Shown here: one piece after another, positions 62,461 to 64,000 of the stretch | How the letters are laid out: each line of letters opens with the position of its first letter | How positions within the stretch are numbered: position 1 is the stretch's first letter | Assembly: GCA_024743095.1 (NCBI GenBank) | Contig: JANSXF010000001.1 | Coordinates: 1 to 64,000, forward strand | Length of the DNA: 64,000 bases | Direction of reading: 5' to 3' | DNA from: Flavobacteriaceae bacterium | GTDB lineage: Bacteria > Bacteroidota > Bacteroidia > Flavobacteriales > Flavobacteriaceae | Position numbers and translations under genes: made by a program | Notes under the pieces: model-generated | Databases searched by the model: none | What the model saw: the letters and a program-made list of their open reading frames with translations, nothing else | Told to the model about the DNA's origin: nothing

Positions 62461-62811
62461 ATGTGTAGATTTTTGAATGTAATGAACCGGTCGAAAAATG
62501 GTGTATTGACTTTCTGTGACCACACCAAATTATTTCAATTACTATATAACAACCTCTGTTTTGAGCTGTATGAATGGGAGCTCGACGCTTTAAGGGAATA
62601 CATTGAGCAACTGGATATTCCCTATTGGGAAAAACACTTGAAAAACTGGAGCCATCAACGTAAAGTTCCCATCTCCGTGGGCAAAAAGCACTTCATCATC
62701 TTGGTAAACAAGGAAGAAGTCAGCGAACTATTAAGCTTACTGTGCTTTGAAAAGCAAGGGGTCGAGTTATTAAGTCACGATGAAATCGACTATCAATTCA
62801 TCGAGAACTAA
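62461..62811 (+). CDS. DUF6686 protein
   Basis: A 116-residue protein: MCRFLNVMNRSKNGVLTFCDHTKLFQLLYNNLCFELYEWELDALREY, then RKVPISVGKKHFIILVNKEEVSELLSLL. Matches the DUF6686 family I recall from flavobacteria. Cys at 2 and in FCDH may bind metal. Start at ATG 62461; longer in-frame sequence upstream is the antisense of the guaB 5' region and is not conserved. Ends 14 nt inside the convergent next gene. Confidence 0.8.
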   Translation: MCRFLNVMNRSKNGVLTFCDHTKLFQLLYNNLCFELYEWELDALREYIEQLDIPYWEKHLKNWSHQRKVPISVGKKHFIILVNKEEVSELLSLLCFEKQGVELLSHDEIDYQFIEN

Positions 62812-63316
62812 TACCCAATATTTTGAATTTACTCGGAAATAAACATTGCCAAAGCACCAAAATTGCCGAGCCTGTATAGGTAATGGTCATCAAAATTCCG
62901 GAAAAAATAACGATGTACCTAAACCAGCTTACCCCGGACCACATCACATAGATACCACCGAAGGTCAGGATAATAGAAAGAAATGGTTCTAATGTCAAAA
63001 ATAGCTTTAGTTTTTTGGGAGCTTTTGTAAGCCAAACTAATCCACCCAAAAGAAAAAATATGAGAGACATTGAGAGTACATGCGTGTGAACCACAGTTAA
63101 CATTTCCCGATTTCCTTTTTTAAATTTCATCACCTCGGCATCTTCATCCTCTTCATTGCCCAAGTAATTTTCTTCAATGCCAACCGGGCTGGTAGACTCG
63201 GTTTCTTGGATAAAAAGCAATCCCGTAAAATAGCCCACGGAGAGAACAATCACAAAAGTTGCAATAAAAACACGTAGTTCTTTGGGCAATGTGGGCAACA
63301 GACCGTTGTACTTCAT
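62798..63316 (-). CDS. Conserved membrane protein of unknown function
   Basis: A 172-residue protein with four predicted transmembrane helices (about 16-36, 78-98, 106-126, 132-155). The stretch between helix 1 and 2 is acidic (ENYLGNEEDEDAEVMKFKKG), followed by TVVHTHVLSMSLIFFLLGG, where two His in HTH could bind heme or metal. I recall related flavobacterial hypotheticals, but no function. Its promoter has a metalloregulator-like dyad, so metal-responsive control is possible. Confidence 0.8.
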   Translation of the reverse strand: MKYNGLLPTLPKELRVFIATFVIVLSVGYFTGLLFIQETESTSPVGIEENYLGNEEDEDAEVMKFKKGNREMLTVVHTHVLSMSLIFFLLGGLVWLTKAPKKLKLFLTLEPFLSIILTFGGIYVMWSGVSWFRYIVIFSGILMTITYTGSAILVLWQCLFPSKFKILGISSR

Positions 63317-63338
63317 AAGGGTGAATCATTGGAAGCAT

Positions 63339-63346
63339 CAAATATA
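63339..63346 (-). promoter_or_regulatory. -7 box of the membrane-protein gene
   Basis: TATATTTG on the minus strand, an exact TAnnTTTG, 22 nt before the ATG at 63316. The usual TTG is not at -33; instead the dyad at 63350-63368 occupies that space. Confidence 0.45.
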
Positions 63347-63349
63347 TTA

Positions 63350-63368
63350 ATTTAGATTTAATCTAAAT
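63350..63368. promoter_or_regulatory. Perfect 19-bp palindrome (operator-like)
   Basis: ATTTAGATTTAATCTAAAT is a perfect palindrome about a central T and lies 3 nt upstream of the -7 box of the membrane-protein gene. Its layout resembles DtxR/Fur-type metalloregulator boxes; the regulator is not identified. Confidence 0.55.
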
Positions 63369-63401
63369 AAATAGCAAATGATTTTATGGGATTGAAAACG
63401 T

Positions 63402-64000
63402 TTAGTGATACGCGGAGAACAACTCCGTGGCTTTATTGTAAGCCGCTTCAAAAACCATCCAGTTAACACCTGAATCTGCCTTTTCCGCTGTAAAATAGGA
63501 AAGCATTTTTTCCGTAGGCATGTTACCTGTTAATTCATCCTTGGCCATGGGACAACCACCAAAACCTTGCACGGCACCATCAAAACGGCGACAACCGGCT
63601 CTGTAAGCGGCATCAACTTTTTCGTACCATTTAGATGGCGTGGTATGCAAATGGGCTCCAAATTCAATTTCCGGATATTTGGGAATAAGATTACTGAATA
63701 AATAGTCGATTACTTCCGGTGTGGAACTGCCTATGGTATCCGACAGGGATAGAATTTTGGTTCCCATATCGGCCAATTTCTCGGTCCACTCCCCTACTAT
63801 CTCCACGTTCCATGGGTCGCCATATGGATTTCCGAACCCCATGGATATGTAGGTGACCACCTCCTTGTTGTTCGCATCCGCCAGTTCCAAGATTCCCTTT
63901 AGCGTTTCTACCGATTGGTCTATCGTCTTGTGTGTGTTCCGCATTTGGAAGTTTTCGGAAATGGAGAATGGAAAACCCAGATAATCTATAGCTTCGTGTT
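63402..64000 (-). CDS. Hydroxymethylglutaryl-CoA lyase (5' end outside window)
   Basis: Cleaves HMG-CoA to acetoacetate and acetyl-CoA in leucine degradation. The frame is open to position 64000; the part seen (about 199 residues) begins HEAIDYLGFPFSIS, with MRNTHKTIDQS, SLSDTIGSSTPEVIDYL, the HLHTTPSKWYEKVDAAYRAGCRRFDGAVQGFGGCPMAKDELTGN region including the HxH metal site and the conserved GFGGCP Cys. The N-terminal third is beyond the edge. The assignment is secure for the family; a related aldolase (DRE-TIM) could look alike. Confidence 0.9.
   Translation of the reverse strand, partial: HEAIDYLGFPFSISENFQMRNTHKTIDQSVETLKGILELADANNKEVVTYISMGFGNPYGDPWNVEIVGEWTEKLADMGTKILSLSDTIGSSTPEVIDYLFSNLIPKYPEIEFGAHLHTTPSKWYEKVDAAYRAGCRRFDGAVQGFGGCPMAKDELTGNMPTEKMLSYFTAEKADSGVNWMVFEAAYNKATELFSAYH

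Noticed and set aside
1..64000. tRNA, rRNA, CRISPR array, prophage, toxin-antitoxin or restriction loci
   Set aside because: I read the gaps and genes for their typical repeats or motifs and found none; short tRNAs cannot be fully excluded without a dedicated search.

Overview
The window looks like chromosomal DNA of a marine-type flavobacterium (Bacteroidota, Flavobacteriaceae; a Muricauda/Flagellimonas-like genus is my guess only). The support is: many families largely confined to this group (CCC-motif membrane proteins, DUF2795, DUF5606, DUF6686, DUF4105, the HMG-CoA lyase type), repeated TAnnTTTG promoter -7 boxes a short distance upstream of start codons, and weak Shine-Dalgarno signals. 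No rRNA, tRNA, CRISPR array, insertion sequence or prophage was recognised. Both ends cut genes: a plus-strand gene tail at 1-60 and an HMG-CoA lyase running off the right end.

Layout. 1-8.9 kb: truncated CBS protein, ribonuclease Y, a probable 6S RNA, zapA and a ZapB-like coiled coil, an M23 peptidase, cysteine desulfurase, Smr protein, and a DUF2752/CCC-motif trio. 8.8-20 kb: recQ; an envelope stretch kdsD-tatC-AhpD-like-lptB; pssA; DUF4105 protein; ABC-F ATPase; a shrunken methyltransferase; cobalamin adenosyltransferase; DUF2795. 19.8-29.3 kb: secA with an in-frame TGA, a membrane sensor kinase, msrA, an ECF sigma/anti-sigma-like/surface-protein operon, ohr. 29.5-37.1 kb: meaB and a convergent membrane glycosylation set (GT2, flippase-like, GT39, PAP2), then MATE transporter and mazG. 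37.3-41.9 kb: SGNH hydrolase, GH20 hexosaminidase, DUF5606, def, ruvX, dapD. 41.95-45.4 kb: the decayed remains of a galactofuranose locus followed by three glycosyltransferases. 45.4-64 kb: housekeeping genes (tsaC-type, cca, ctaA, ndpA-type, ABC exporter, uvrB, hsp20, sucC, lysA, guaB, HMG-CoA lyase) with several uncharacterised proteins.

How it fits together. Most genes serve core functions: cell division and RNA decay (zapA, rny), envelope and LPS assembly (kdsD, lptB, pssA, MATE, PAP2, GTs), protein export and maturation (secA, tatC, def), lysine/peptidoglycan precursors (dapD, lysA), redox defence (msrA, ohr, AhpD-like), and DNA repair (recQ, uvrB, ruvX).

The main surprises are lesions and unexplained small elements rather than a large new system: (1) a TGA at codon 60 of the essential secA; (2) a two-deletion scar joining head-to-head remnants of a galactofuranosyltransferase-like gene and UDP-galactopyranose mutase, the second deletion apparently at a short repeat; (3) a 166-aa methyltransferase relative lacking the SAM-binding core; (4) a sigma factor whose conserved N-terminus has no ATG/GTG/TTG; (5) a 358-aa orphan with a cryptic kinase-like signature; (6) a 31-aa single-helix membrane ORF; (7) several perfect operator-like dyads. 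Items 1 and 4 could also be sequence errors, which is stated where relevant.
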